From NCBI GenBank assembly GCA_937146725.1, contig CAKZRU010000059.1:1-43110 (forward strand): a stretch of DNA of 43,110 nucleotides. Direction: 5' to 3'. Numbering within the stretch: the stretch's first letter is position 1; each line of letters begins with the position of its first letter. Source of the stretch: an uncultured Myxococcales bacterium. Its GTDB lineage: Bacteria > Myxococcota_A > Bradymonadia > UBA7976 > VGTA01. The notes beneath the pieces are model-generated. The model was not told the origin of the DNA. It ran no database searches and saw only the letters and a program-made list of their open reading frames with translations. This document shows, piece by piece, positions 17,620 to 27,113 of this stretch. The position numbers and the translations under genes were made by a program.

Positions 17620-18773
17620 TTAAAGCTATGTTTGACAGATTAAATAATGATCTATCGGTCTACCTCTATCCCTGTAAGTTAATGTCTTGGATGAGTCATA
17701 TGTTAACTTTATCATGTATTTTGCTAGTTTTAGGGATCGATTTCACCCAAGCAAAAGAAATATTAAGTGAACAGCTTTCAAATGATTTAAATCAATCGAT
17801 TAAGCTAGAGCCAGCCCAAAAAACAGAATCTTGGGATCAACTTAGTCTACCTACAATCATTTCTGTTGATCCTCAAGCTCAGTGGCATTTGTCTCTACCC
17901 TTAGAAGGTTTATTGGAAAAGTGGTTAGTTAAACCAGGAGATGTGATTGAAAAAGGAGATTCTCTTGCAAATCTGAATCTATACAAACTTTCTGATTTAA
18001 AAGCTCAAAAGTTAGCTCAATATAGAGTTTTAAAGGCTCGGAAACGTTGGTATAGATCAGTAAAAAAACAGTTTGACTCCGGAGTCTTAAATCAAAGCCA
18101 ACTCGATGAAGCTGAACAGCTTTTAGAAGAAAGTAAAGCCGAATATACTCGGGTTCAGCAAGCACTTAAAACAAGAACCCACTTAGGAATGAAAGCACAG
18201 AAGTGGAAAAGTCCTATTTCGGGAACGGTAAGTCATATCAGCTGTGCTCCAGGTACTGTGATTTCAAAAGGAAAAGGCTGTATTTTAATTACAGATACCA
18301 AGCAAAGACTGATCATCGTTCATGCGCCTTTGAATACGCTAAACCGACTTAAATTGGGACAAAAAGCTTATTGGCAAGCTCAAGGAGTCAAAGGAGAAGC
18401 TGAACCCGAATCTGTTTACTTAGATAGTATTATTCCCCCAAAAACCATAGGTGGCTCTGTGGGTGAGGCTTGGTTTAGAGCCAATCCCAATACTCTCTTA
18501 CCTGCTATAGGGAGTATTGGAATCTTAAAAGTACAAATGGAGAGTTCTCCAAAAATGTTTTGGGTACCTCAGTCAGCTTTACTTGAATGGAATGGTCAGT
18601 CTAGGATTTTTGTCCAAAAACAAACCCAAATTATCGACTGCATCGTTGAATTGGTAGGAGGCTCAAAAAGCGGTGTTGTTCTGCAAAGTAACTGCGCTAA
18701 AGTAGGTGATTTAGTGGTCACTAAAGGCGCTTTTACCCTTAAAAGCAAGGCACTTCTTGTGGAGGAAGACTAA
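17616..18773 (+). CDS. RND efflux periplasmic adaptor (CzcB/HlyD family)
   Basis: Membrane-fusion adaptor linking the inner-membrane pump to the outer-membrane duct. An N-terminal hydrophobic segment (about 25-45) ends at TQA and probably serves as signal peptide. The biotinyl-lipoyl-like half motifs (LEKWLVKPGDVIEKGD at about 105-120 and SPISGTVSHISCAPGTVI at about 200-217) flank a helical hairpin (about 125-190), followed by beta-barrel segments. The gene overlaps its neighbours on both sides (TTGA at the start, TAATG at the end), showing translational coupling. The TTG at 17616 is the longest start; an ATG at 17628 is also possible. I see no His-rich metal-binding extension of the kind some CzcB proteins have. 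Confidence 0.85.
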   Translation: MIKAMFDRLNNDLSVYLYPCKLMSWMSHMLTLSCILLVLGIDFTQAKEILSEQLSNDLNQSIKLEPAQKTESWDQLSLPTIISVDPQAQWHLSLPLEGLLEKWLVKPGDVIEKGDSLANLNLYKLSDLKAQKLAQYRVLKARKRWYRSVKKQFDSGVLNQSQLDEAEQLLEESKAEYTRVQQALKTRTHLGMKAQKWKSPISGTVSHISCAPGTVISKGKGCILITDTKQRLIIVHAPLNTLNRLKLGQKAYWQAQGVKGEAEPESVYLDSIIPPKTIGGSVGEAWFRANPNTLLPAIGSIGILKVQMESSPKMFWVPQSALLEWNGQSRIFVQKQTQIIDCIVELVGGSKSGVVLQSNCAKVGDLVVTKGAFTLKSKALLVEED

Positions 18774-21700
18774 TGATTGCCTTACTACATAAGTTAATTG
18801 ATTGGAGTATACGACGCCGAGGGATGGTTTTAGCATATACTATTGGTTTTATTATATTTTCTCTATGGTCAATTAAGCAACTTCGCTTTGATGCTTTCCC
18901 CGATATTACCAATACACAAGTGCAGGTCGTAACTTCTTCAGCAGGCTTATCTAGCGCAGAAGTAGAACAATTGATCACTTTACCAATCGAAAGATCTTTA
19001 GGTGGAGTCTCTGGTGTGATTGAACAAAGGAGCTTATCACGAGCAGGAGTCTCTTCGATCACGGTTGTTTTTGAAGAGGGAACAGACTTATGGCGAGCTC
19101 GTCAATTGGTCAAAGAACGTCTAGATTCCGCTCGAAGTGATATTCCGGCTGATGCAGGAGAACCTGAACTTGGGCCTCCATCGACCGGACTTGGTGAGGT
19201 TTATCAGTTCACACTACAAAGTGATCGTCATCATTTACCTGAACTATATAGGATTTTTGAAAGGGATATTGCTCCTCGCCTAAGAAGTATCTCCGGTGTT
19301 GTAGAAGTTAATGCTTGGGGAGGGGGGCGCCCACAAATCGATGTTGTTGCAGATTCCCAAAAACTTCTAGCGCATCAAGTGACATGGCATGAGCTACAAG
19401 AAAGTCTTGAGCGTTCGATTGTAAGAGTCAGTGGTGGCATGCTTAGGTTTGGCAGCGAGCAAATCAGTGTAAAAGCTGAGAGTCAGTTAATTAGACCTGA
19501 TATGGTGGGTATGGTTCCGATTAAGTCGGGCATCTTGGTGCGTGATGTGGCAACAATATCTGAAAGCGGGGCTTTAACAGTTGGTTTGGGAAGTAACCAA
19601 GCCCAAGGAGAGGCTCTTTTTGTCATGGTTCAGCTATTGGCTGGAGCTGATGCCCTAAAGGTGGTTGAGGAACTAGAGATTAGAAGTCACAATATCAAAG
19701 AAAGCTTACCAGAGGGGGTTAAGTTTGAGGTCATCTACAATCGTAATAAGTTAATACGTTATGCTTTAAGTACCGTTGCGACCTCTTTAAGTGAGGGTGG
19801 TATTCTTGTAATGTTAGTTTTGCTTTTGTTATTAGGCGATTTACGGGCAGGACTGTTGGTTTCTTCGATTATTCCACTCTCTCTTTTAGGTGCTTTAGCA
19901 GGCTTAGCCTGGTGTGGTGTTTCAGGTAATCTGATGAGCTTGGGGGCTATTGATTTTGGCTTGGTTGTTGATGGTGCGATAGTGGTGACCGAAAGTATAA
20001 TCGCCATTAAATTGACGCAAGGCCTCTCACCAACAGGATTACAAAATAAGATTTTAGAGCGGACCAAGCGTGTGGCAAAGCCAGTATCTTTGGCCATCTT
20101 AATTTTGTGCTTGGTTTATACTCCGATATTATCGTTATGGGGTACAGAGGGTAAACTATTTAGACCTATGGCATTGACTGTACTTTTTGCTCTTTTGGTG
20201 GCCTTTATTTTATCATTTACCTATGTGCCTGCCCTTTCAACTTGGTTAATCAAACCAAAAGGAGATCATCAAACAAAATTGATGTCACTTTTAAGTGCTT
20301 TATATGAACCTTTGTTAGCCAAACTAATTAATAAAGTACGTCTTTCGATGTTGATGGTGATCAGCCTACTCATACTCAGTATCTTTGCTTTTGTGAATCT
20401 TGGTATTGAGTTTGTACCACGACTCGAAGAAGGAGATTTGGTGATCCAAACTACTCGTTTGGCAAGTATTTCACCAGAACAAGCACTCAAGGATGCGAGT
20501 AAGCTCGAGAAACTTCTGCTTACTTTTCCTGAAGTTCTTAAAGTTTCTAGTCGAATAGGCTCTGCTGCAGTAGCAACTGACCCTATGGGCTTAGAGCAGG
20601 CCGATGTCTTTATTAAACTCAAGCCACGTGATCAATGGACTAGTGCGACCAATACCGAAGAGCTTACTCAAGCGATTTCTCAAAAGATTCAAGCAGCAGA
20701 ATTAAGTGGTCAAATCGGCTTTTCTCAACCGATTGAAATGCGTTTTAATGAAATGCTTGAGGGGATTACTGCTGATTTAGGAATCAAAATATTTGGCCCC
20801 AACCTTTCAACCTTGAGTCAAATCGGTGCTCAAATTGCTAATACTCTTGAAAAAATTGATGGAGCAGTTGATGTAAAAAAACCTGATACAGAAGGTTTAA
20901 CAAGTTTGGTGATTAAGCTTAATCCAGCTCTGTTAGATCTATATCAGTTAAATGCAGAGCAAGTCGCTCAACAAATTAAAGGCTTACAAAGAGGCATCGA
21001 GCTTGGTCGAGTCACACGAGGCCAATTTCAAGATCCCATTGTTTTAAAATTAAAGGCGCCGGTAGCTTATGAATTAGCACAGCTTCCATTTATTATTAAT
21101 TCTGTACCGAATCAGAGTCGACATACAAAATCACAGCAAGGCTCTTCACATCAGGCTCACTATGCCTCATTGCCCTTAAATAGCTTTGCCCAAATTGAGC
21201 GTAATCAAGTACCGGTCACCATCGAAAGAGAAACCGGTAGTCGGCGCATGTTGGTACAAGCTAATATTCGTGGCCGAGACTTGGGTAGCTTTATTAAACA
21301 AGCTCAAGATGAAATTAAAGCGATTGAGCTACCACCGGGTTATTGGTTGGAATGGAGTGGCCAATATGCACAACTCCAAGAGGCGAGCCAAAACATGATG
21401 ATGATTATTCCGGCCGTGCTTTTGGCAATCATTCTTTTACTTTATGTGTCTTTCCAATCCTTTAAATTAACCTTATTAATTTCTCTTAATGTACCTGTTG
21501 CCATGAGTGGTGGTTTGATTACTTTATGGCTGAGTAATACTCCCCTTTCTCTTTCGGCAATTGTGGGGTGCGTAGCCTTATTTGGCATAGCGATTATGAA
21601 TGGTGTTGTTTTGCTTAATCGCACTCAAGAACTCCAAGAAGAACATCCAGAATGGAGCAGTTTGGCAGTCGCACAAAAAAGTGCTTATGAGCGTTTAAGG

Positions 21701-21886
21701 CCTGTATTCAGTACCGCTTTAGTTGCCGGTTTAGGTTTTATGCCCATGGCTTTGGCGAGTGGGATTGGTTCAGAGGTTCAAAGGCCTCTCGCTTTAGTCG
21801 TTATCGGTGGTTTAGTGACTAGCACACTATTGACCTTGCTGACTTTGCCGACTTTTTATGCATGGGGTTTTCAAAAGAAAGCCTAA
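18773..21886 (+). CDS. CzcA/CusA-family heavy-metal RND efflux pump
   Basis: Inner-membrane proton-driven pump of the heavy-metal-efflux RND family; 1037 residues is the normal length. The start (SIRRRGMVL then DAFPDITNTQVQV) and the duplicated layout of six-helix bundles with two large periplasmic loops are typical. The fourth transmembrane helix carries DFGLVVDGAIVVTE, with Asp394, Asp400 and Glu407 matching the proton-relay residues of CzcA (D402, D408, E415). That signature belongs to the divalent-cation (Zn/Co/Cd/Ni) groups more than to the Cu/Ag CusA group, so a divalent metal substrate is the better guess, not proven. A strong GGAGGA precedes the ATG, which overlaps the adaptor stop by one base. 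Confidence 0.92.
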   Translation: MIALLHKLIDWSIRRRGMVLAYTIGFIIFSLWSIKQLRFDAFPDITNTQVQVVTSSAGLSSAEVEQLITLPIERSLGGVSGVIEQRSLSRAGVSSITVVFEEGTDLWRARQLVKERLDSARSDIPADAGEPELGPPSTGLGEVYQFTLQSDRHHLPELYRIFERDIAPRLRSISGVVEVNAWGGGRPQIDVVADSQKLLAHQVTWHELQESLERSIVRVSGGMLRFGSEQISVKAESQLIRPDMVGMVPIKSGILVRDVATISESGALTVGLGSNQAQGEALFVMVQLLAGADALKVVEELEIRSHNIKESLPEGVKFEVIYNRNKLIRYALSTVATSLSEGGILVMLVLLLLLGDLRAGLLVSSIIPLSLLGALAGLAWCGVSGNLMSLGAIDFGLVVDGAIVVTESIIAIKLTQGLSPTGLQNKILERTKRVAKPVSLAILILCLVYTPILSLWGTEGKLFRPMALTVLFALLVAFILSFTYVPALSTWLIKPKGDHQTKLMSLLSALYEPLLAKLINKVRLSMLMVISLLILSIFAFVNLGIEFVPRLEEGDLVIQTTRLASISPEQALKDASKLEKLLLTFPEVLKVSSRIGSAAVATDPMGLEQADVFIKLKPRDQWTSATNTEELTQAISQKIQAAELSGQIGFSQPIEMRFNEMLEGITADLGIKIFGPNLSTLSQIGAQIANTLEKIDGAVDVKKPDTEGLTSLVIKLNPALLDLYQLNAEQVAQQIKGLQRGIELGRVTRGQFQDPIVLKLKAPVAYELAQLPFIINSVPNQSRHTKSQQGSSHQAHYASLPLNSFAQIERNQVPVTIERETGSRRMLVQANIRGRDLGSFIKQAQDEIKAIELPPGYWLEWSGQYAQLQEASQNMMMIIPAVLLAIILLLYVSFQSFKLTLLISLNVPVAMSGGLITLWLSNTPLSLSAIVGCVALFGIAIMNGVVLLNRTQELQEEHPEWSSLAVAQKSAYERLRPVFSTALVAGLGFMPMALASGIGSEVQRPLALVVIGGLVTSTLLTLLTLPTFYAWGFQKKA

Positions 21887-21953
21887 TTCTCATCAGAGTC
21901 TATTAAAATATGCTAACTTAAATTAAGTCTTTGTTAGGCATAATGATCAGTAT

Positions 21954-21982
21954 TTCATGATACCAACTCGCTTTAGTATAGT
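21954..21982 (+). promoter_or_regulatory. Possible promoter for the regulator-kinase pair
   Basis: TTCATG (21954-21959) and TATAGT (21977-21982) are separated by 17 bases, 29 bases before the regulator ATG. The -35 match is poor, so this is a tentative call. It would allow the two-component genes to be transcribed independently of the pump operon ending 125 bases earlier. Confidence 0.3.
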
Positions 21983-22011
21983 TGTATATTACACCACCTT
22001 AAAGAGTAAAC

Positions 22012-22698
22012 ATGTTAATCTTAGTCGTTGAAGATGACCCATCGGTCGCCCGTTTTTTAGTCAGAGGCTTAAGCGAAGAAGGGCATCAAGTTGATGTATG
22101 TACAGATGGAACTGATGCCTTAAAACAAGCGACTCTAGTGCCTTACGAGGCGATTGTTCTTGATTGGTCTCTTCCGTCATTAGATGGCTTAAGCGTACTT
22201 AGGCAATGGAGAGTTCAAGGCTTGCTCACTCCAGTATTGGTTTTAACAGCGCGTAGTGGTGTACCGACAACGGTTTTGGCATTAGATGCTGGAGCCGATG
22301 ATTATATGAGTAAGCCTTTTAGTTTTGAAGAACTATTAGCAAGATTACGAGCCTTGACACGTCGTTCAACGCTTCCTCAAGCCGATTTGAGTAAAGTGCA
22401 TATCGGCTCTGCAGTACTCGACTTAAGAACTCGATCTCTTTCACATAATGAACAGGTTTATGAGTTAAGTGGTCGAGAGTTTGCTTTATTGGACTTTTTA
22501 CTCCAACAGCGTGGCGAGGTTTTAAGTAGAGCTCGGATTTTAGATCGAGTCTGGGGGGTCGCTCATGATCCCTTTACTAATGTTGTTGATGTATATATCC
22601 GTTATTTAAGAAAAAAGTTGGATTCAGTTGATACACAAGATTCTGTAATTGAAACAGTACGAGGACGGGGTTATCGTTTACGTAAGGATGATCAATAA
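22012..22698 (+). CDS. OmpR/PhoB-family response regulator (CusR/CzcR-like)
   Basis: A receiver domain (1-120) has acidic residues Asp8 and Asp9, phospho-acceptor Asp51, Thr79 and Lys101 in their expected places, followed by a winged-helix DNA-binding domain (about 130-225) with VDVYIRYLRKKLD and ETVRGRGYRL. The length of 228 residues is standard. Position between the metal pump and a histidine kinase implies it controls the efflux operon in response to metal, probably through the palindrome at 16101-16116. It is encoded downstream of the pump rather than ahead of it. Confidence 0.95.
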   Translation: MLILVVEDDPSVARFLVRGLSEEGHQVDVCTDGTDALKQATLVPYEAIVLDWSLPSLDGLSVLRQWRVQGLLTPVLVLTARSGVPTTVLALDAGADDYMSKPFSFEELLARLRALTRRSTLPQADLSKVHIGSAVLDLRTRSLSHNEQVYELSGREFALLDFLLQQRGEVLSRARILDRVWGVAHDPFTNVVDVYIRYLRKKLDSVDTQDSVIETVRGRGYRLRKDDQ

Positions 22699-22737
22699 GC
22701 ACAGACTATTGTCCATAAAGTAAATCTCCAATCACTA

Positions 22738-24360
22738 ATGGGTTCTCACATGAATACGCAAAATGAGCAAAGTCAGGTGACTCTTGGTATAGCTCAAACA
22801 TTAAAGGATTCAAGTACCTCAGTGAGCTCGCCTTTACACCAACAGATTGTAGCTAAGGTAAGCAAAGGAGCCGCCCTTGCATTATGCTTATCAGTTCTCA
22901 TTTTAGGTTGGTTTTTTCACCATCAGTTGCATCATCAAACCGATGCTATCTTATTACTTTTAAGCGCAACTGAAGCAAATAACTTTAGCCAATACTACCC
23001 TCAACTTAAAAGCGATCAAACGCAAAGTACCCAATTAAAGACCACGGTTGTGCCCTTTCCCTGGGGTGGTGGAACTGTGATTTCTGTGCATAGCGCCATA
23101 TATGACAAATCCTGTAAATTGCTTGCACACACTCATCAATTTGGCCCAAAGTTTGCTTCTTCAAGTGCATGTCTAAAACTTAATGAAACTTCATTTATGA
23201 GTACAGATAATGGTGTCGAATTAAGAGTCGCTCGTTACCATAGTAAAAACGGCTTCCTTTCATTGGTAGGTATTGAGCATGCTCGTTTGGATGTATCTTT
23301 ATGGCGAGCCGTTTTATTAAGTATTTTAGTTTCTTTTTTGGTGTGGATTGCGATTTGGGCAATAACCAACAAGGTGGTTAAAGCATTAACTCGCGACTTA
23401 GTGCTTTTGGATCAATTATGTCAAAAACTGGATTTAAATACTGAGCAGGGCTTAGAAGGAAGCTCTTTTAAAGCTATGGTTTTCAGTTCTTTGACCTCAA
23501 GCGAAATCTTAAATTTAAGCGCTACTTTAAATACTTTACTCTTTCGACTTCAAAATAAGGTGAAGTCTCAAAGACGTTTTATTGCTGAAGCAGCTCATGA
23601 ATTGAGAACACCACTCACCGGTTTACGAGGTGAGATTGAAGTGACTCTTCGACGACCTCGAAGCACCGAAGGTTATCAAGAAACCTTAATCTATTTAGCC
23701 AATGATGTAGAAAGGTTAATAAGCTTAAGTAATCGTTTATTAAGCAGTATCGTTGATCAAGAAAGAGCCTTTGAGCTTGAAAGCTTATCATTGGAAGAGC
23801 TCTTAATGGATGCCATTGACAGTTTAATACTCACTGAGCAAGATCAGGAACGAATCAATATTGAAGATAAGAGGATTAGGTCTTTTTTTGAATCAGTAAA
23901 TATACAGCAGAATAGTATGATTTATGCTGATCGAGATGCAAGTTTGAGAGCGATTATTAACATATTGCAAAATAGTCTTATTCATTCGCAAGCTTCAATG
24001 ATTGCTTTGTCGATCAGGCATTATTCTAAAGGAAATACAGAATATATTTCATTGCAGATTACTGATAATGGTATTGGGTTTCCCGAGCATCTTGCTTCCT
24101 ATCTTTTTACGCCTTTTATTAGAGGAGAGCCTCAAGGTTTACCTATCCAACTCTCAAAAAAACAAGAAATGAGTGAGTTTAACTCAACTGATATGATAGG
24201 GACTTCAACATACTCGAGTCATGGTTTAGGTTTATCTATTACCAAAGATCTCATGGCCAAACAAAATGGTTCAATTACGATTCTACCAGAATCCTACCAG
24301 CATAATGGGGTAAAGATTGACTTAACTTGGATTAGCGCTAACCAATTAGAAATCTTGTAA
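22738..24360 (+). CDS. Membrane sensor histidine kinase paired with the upstream regulator
   Basis: Two transmembrane segments (about 46-66 and 190-212) enclose a periplasmic sensor loop of about 120 residues, followed by a linker/HAMP-like region. The H-box FIAEAAHELRTPLTG has phospho-acceptor His287; an N-box (IINILQNSLIHS), a G1 box (DNGIGFPEHL) and a G2 box (HGLGLSI) complete the ATPase domain. The sensor loop has two Cys and several His, plausible for metal sensing but not a recognised motif. It starts 39 bases after the regulator stop. The ATG at 22738 lacks a clear Shine-Dalgarno, and an ATG four codons on (22750) is equally possible. The G1-G2 loop is longer than usual. Confidence 0.92.
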   Translation: MGSHMNTQNEQSQVTLGIAQTLKDSSTSVSSPLHQQIVAKVSKGAALALCLSVLILGWFFHHQLHHQTDAILLLLSATEANNFSQYYPQLKSDQTQSTQLKTTVVPFPWGGGTVISVHSAIYDKSCKLLAHTHQFGPKFASSSACLKLNETSFMSTDNGVELRVARYHSKNGFLSLVGIEHARLDVSLWRAVLLSILVSFLVWIAIWAITNKVVKALTRDLVLLDQLCQKLDLNTEQGLEGSSFKAMVFSSLTSSEILNLSATLNTLLFRLQNKVKSQRRFIAEAAHELRTPLTGLRGEIEVTLRRPRSTEGYQETLIYLANDVERLISLSNRLLSSIVDQERAFELESLSLEELLMDAIDSLILTEQDQERINIEDKRIRSFFESVNIQQNSMIYADRDASLRAIINILQNSLIHSQASMIALSIRHYSKGNTEYISLQITDNGIGFPEHLASYLFTPFIRGEPQGLPIQLSKKQEMSEFNSTDMIGTSTYSSHGLGLSITKDLMAKQNGSITILPESYQHNGVKIDLTWISANQLEIL

Positions 24361-24373
24361 AAAGTCTTTTCTG

Positions 24374-24408
24374 TTCCATATGGAAACTGAGCTAAAGTTA
24401 AGTTAACT
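24374..24408. promoter_or_regulatory. Two adjacent palindromes after the kinase gene
   Basis: TTCCATATGGAA (24374-24385) is a perfect 12-base palindrome. AGTTAA-G-TTAACT (24396-24408) is a perfect 6-base inverted repeat with a one-base centre. They lie at the start of the 182-bp gap before the dihaem lipoprotein gene. They may be operators for that gene, or a weak terminator for the kinase gene; neither is shown. Confidence 0.35.
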
Positions 24409-24542
24409 CAATAAAGTTATGAGGATAGGTGAATGGTGGAACTTGTTCTTACAAAGCCACACTATTTAACCATGAGTTTATTATGATATAAACAATCAAT
24501 CGCTCTGATTACCCATAGTTCCTAATTTAAATAGCTACATAT

Positions 24543-27095
24543 ATGAATACTTACTCTTTATGCTTAATTACGATCTTCACGCTATCAGCGAGTTGCGATC
24601 CTCCCTCATCTTCAAACAGCAATCCATCTGAGCTCCTTTTAGATATGGAACAGCCCAGTGAGCAAGATCAAGAGCCTAGCGAGCAAGATCAAGAGCCCAA
24701 CGAGCAAGATCAAGAGCCTGCCAAGCAAGATCAAGGGCCCAGCGAGCAAGATCAAGAGTCTAGTGAGCAAGATCAAGCGCTCACTGACTTTGGACAAATT
24801 GATCAATTCGTAGTGGATACCGAACTTGATGCCGAACTTGATGCCGAGCTTGATGCCGAGCTTGATCAAGAAGTCAGCGAATGTGAATCAGTATATCTAG
24901 ATGAGTTTACCACAACTTTATGGCCACAGATTTTTCAAGCTCGCTGTATTGCGTGCCATAATCCGCAAGGGATTGCACAAAGTACACGTCTAACCTTGAT
25001 GAACGAAACTGAAACTAGTAACAATGATTCTAGAACTTGGGCCGAGCAGAATCTAGAGCAGATTCTTCACCTAGCCCAAATTCAAGTCGCCGATTATGAG
25101 CAACGCTCCTTATTGGAACTCAAACCCAGTGGTACCATGCCTCATGGTGGGGCGGTCGTTTTAGCACCTAATGGTATATTGCATCAGCAACTTGTGGACT
25201 TTATCAATCGTGTGCAAACGCAGGGGGCCGATCTTTGTCAAGATCCCGAGATCGAAACACCTCTCGAAACGCCGTATTATGAGGGTATTCGCTTTATCGA
25301 ACCACAGAAACTTTTAAGACGCTTGGCGCTTAACTTTGCCAATCGCTTACCAAGCAGTGAAGAAGAAGCATTGGTTGAGTTGGAAGGCTTAGAGGGCGTC
25401 AGAACCATATTTGACCAAATCATGGAGACTGAAGCTTTTGTTGCGCGTATCATAGAGGGCTTTGACGATCTCTTTTTAACTCGTGGATATACAGCGGTTA
25501 ATGGTGCAGTGCTTTCATACGCATTTTTTTCAATGACCCGTTATTGGTATCAGGGCCTTTATGTTCCACCTGAATCATATACGATTGCCAATCAGTATGA
25601 CGAGGCGCTACGCCGAGAACCAATGGAACTGATTGCCCATATCATCAGAAATGATTTGGCTTTTACTGAAATCCTCACTGCCGATTATACGATGGTTTCA
25701 CCTTTTACGGCACGAGGATACGGGATTTTTGAAGAAATCAGTGAGCTCTTTAATGATCCCACAGACCCCTTTGAGTTTATTCCTACTGTTTTGCCACCCC
25801 AAGTACATCGAAATGGGCAAGTTCAAAGTACACCTGAGGGCGTTTATCCACATGCGGGTATTTTGACAACCCCACAGTTTTTACATCGATATACCAGCAC
25901 TGATACCAATCGAAATCGAGCTCGAGCCCGGCACTTTTATAAGCTATTTTTAGGCTTTGATATTATGTCTTCGGCGCCGGCGGTCAGTGATTCAGCGGCT
26001 GTGACAGCAAGATTTGATAACCCAACCATGGAAGCCCCCGAATGCGTGAGCTGTCATCAAATGATTGACCCGATCGCCGGTCTTTTCCAAGATTATAACA
26101 ATGATGGCGAGTTTCATTTTAGACCTGAGCCTTGGTTTACCGATATGTTTGGGCCAGGCTATGAAGGCACTAATCGGCCACAAGAAGATGCTCAACGTAA
26201 TTTACAATGGCTCGCTCAGCAAAGCGCTCAAGATGAGCGTTTTTCGGTAGCGATGGCTGAACATGCCTATTATATTTTGACCCAAGAGCCCTTGCTCAGT
26301 GCACCTCAAGCCAGTGATGAAAACTTTGCGGCGCTGTTAAGAGGCTATCAAGCCCAAAGAGCTGTGATTCAAGAGGCAGCTTTGGCCTTTAGAGATGGAG
26401 GGGATCAGTTTAAAGATTTGATTCGTTCATTGGTGTTTTCAGAGTTTTATCGAGCTGATGATGTGACTGACGAGGTTAATTTAGCAAGATTACCCGAGTT
26501 TTCAGCTTTGGGTCTAGGTGCTTTGTTGACGCCTGAACAGTTATTACGCAAGGTTCAAATTATCTTTGGTGCACCCATTGGAATTGATCGTAATGATCCA
26601 GATCAACGTCGTTCAACCTATTTGTTGTATGGTGGTATTGATTTTAAAGAAGTGACCCAAAGAGCTCAAACACCTAATGGGGCCATGGGCGCATTAATGG
26701 TTAAGCATGCCAATCACCTAGCTTGTCGAATTGCGCTCAAAGAGTTTTGGCTTGAAAACCTAGAACCGGGCGCGGCAGGGCCTTATTTACTGTTTCCCTT
26801 TGTGGATGAAGATACCACAGATGAGCAACTGATCAGACAAAACTTAGTATATTTGCATAAGCTTATTCTTGGGCAATTTCTTAGCACAGATCACGCGGAA
26901 ATTAATCGTTCGTTTGACTTGTTTAACAGTGTACGTACCACTGGGCTAGAAAGAGTCATGAACGGTGAGGATCAGCGCTTGGTGTATGACTGTCGCCGAG
27001 AGCAGACCGTGCCCAATGATGCTGATTATGTGATGAGAAGTTGGCAAGCAGTGATCACATATTTGGTACGTAGACCCGAATTTTTACTCCAATAG
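24543..27095 (+). CDS. Dihaem DUF1588-like lipoprotein
   Basis: A lipoprotein signal ends at LSASC (Cys18), followed by a low-complexity acidic spacer (about 37-110) of EQDQEP and AELD repeats. A CxxCH haem site (Cys135, Cys138, His139) sits in a cytochrome c-like segment. A second CxxCH (Cys501, Cys504, His505) lies in CVSCHQMIDPIAG, a hallmark of DUF1588-type proteins found beside DUF1592/DUF1595 segments in Planctomycetes and Myxococcota. A third, all-helical-looking region runs to the end. The biochemical role of this family is not established; c-type haem implies periplasmic or surface electron transfer. It is directly followed by a DUF1501 gene, the usual partner type. No clear ribosome site precedes the ATG. 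Confidence 0.8.
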   Translation: MNTYSLCLITIFTLSASCDPPSSSNSNPSELLLDMEQPSEQDQEPSEQDQEPNEQDQEPAKQDQGPSEQDQESSEQDQALTDFGQIDQFVVDTELDAELDAELDAELDQEVSECESVYLDEFTTTLWPQIFQARCIACHNPQGIAQSTRLTLMNETETSNNDSRTWAEQNLEQILHLAQIQVADYEQRSLLELKPSGTMPHGGAVVLAPNGILHQQLVDFINRVQTQGADLCQDPEIETPLETPYYEGIRFIEPQKLLRRLALNFANRLPSSEEEALVELEGLEGVRTIFDQIMETEAFVARIIEGFDDLFLTRGYTAVNGAVLSYAFFSMTRYWYQGLYVPPESYTIANQYDEALRREPMELIAHIIRNDLAFTEILTADYTMVSPFTARGYGIFEEISELFNDPTDPFEFIPTVLPPQVHRNGQVQSTPEGVYPHAGILTTPQFLHRYTSTDTNRNRARARHFYKLFLGFDIMSSAPAVSDSAAVTARFDNPTMEAPECVSCHQMIDPIAGLFQDYNNDGEFHFRPEPWFTDMFGPGYEGTNRPQEDAQRNLQWLAQQSAQDERFSVAMAEHAYYILTQEPLLSAPQASDENFAALLRGYQAQRAVIQEAALAFRDGGDQFKDLIRSLVFSEFYRADDVTDEVNLARLPEFSALGLGALLTPEQLLRKVQIIFGAPIGIDRNDPDQRRSTYLLYGGIDFKEVTQRAQTPNGAMGALMVKHANHLACRIALKEFWLENLEPGAAGPYLLFPFVDEDTTDEQLIRQNLVYLHKLILGQFLSTDHAEINRSFDLFNSVRTTGLERVMNGEDQRLVYDCRREQTVPNDADYVMRSWQAVITYLVRRPEFLLQ
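24658..24870 (+). repeat. EQDQEP and AELD coding minisatellites
   Basis: An 18-bp unit encoding EQDQEP-like residues is repeated about seven times (24658-24780), and a 12-bp unit encoding AELD about three to four times (24828-24870). They form an acidic spacer between the lipid anchor and the first haem domain. Confidence 0.85.
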
Positions 27096-27113
27096 ATGCC
27101 CAAGGAAGCCGCT

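Noticed and set aside
18773..21886. Assignment of the pump as a copper/silver CusA
   Set aside because: The transmembrane helix 4 signature DFG..VDG....E fits the divalent-cation groups better than the CusA type; the copper-like operator alone is not enough.
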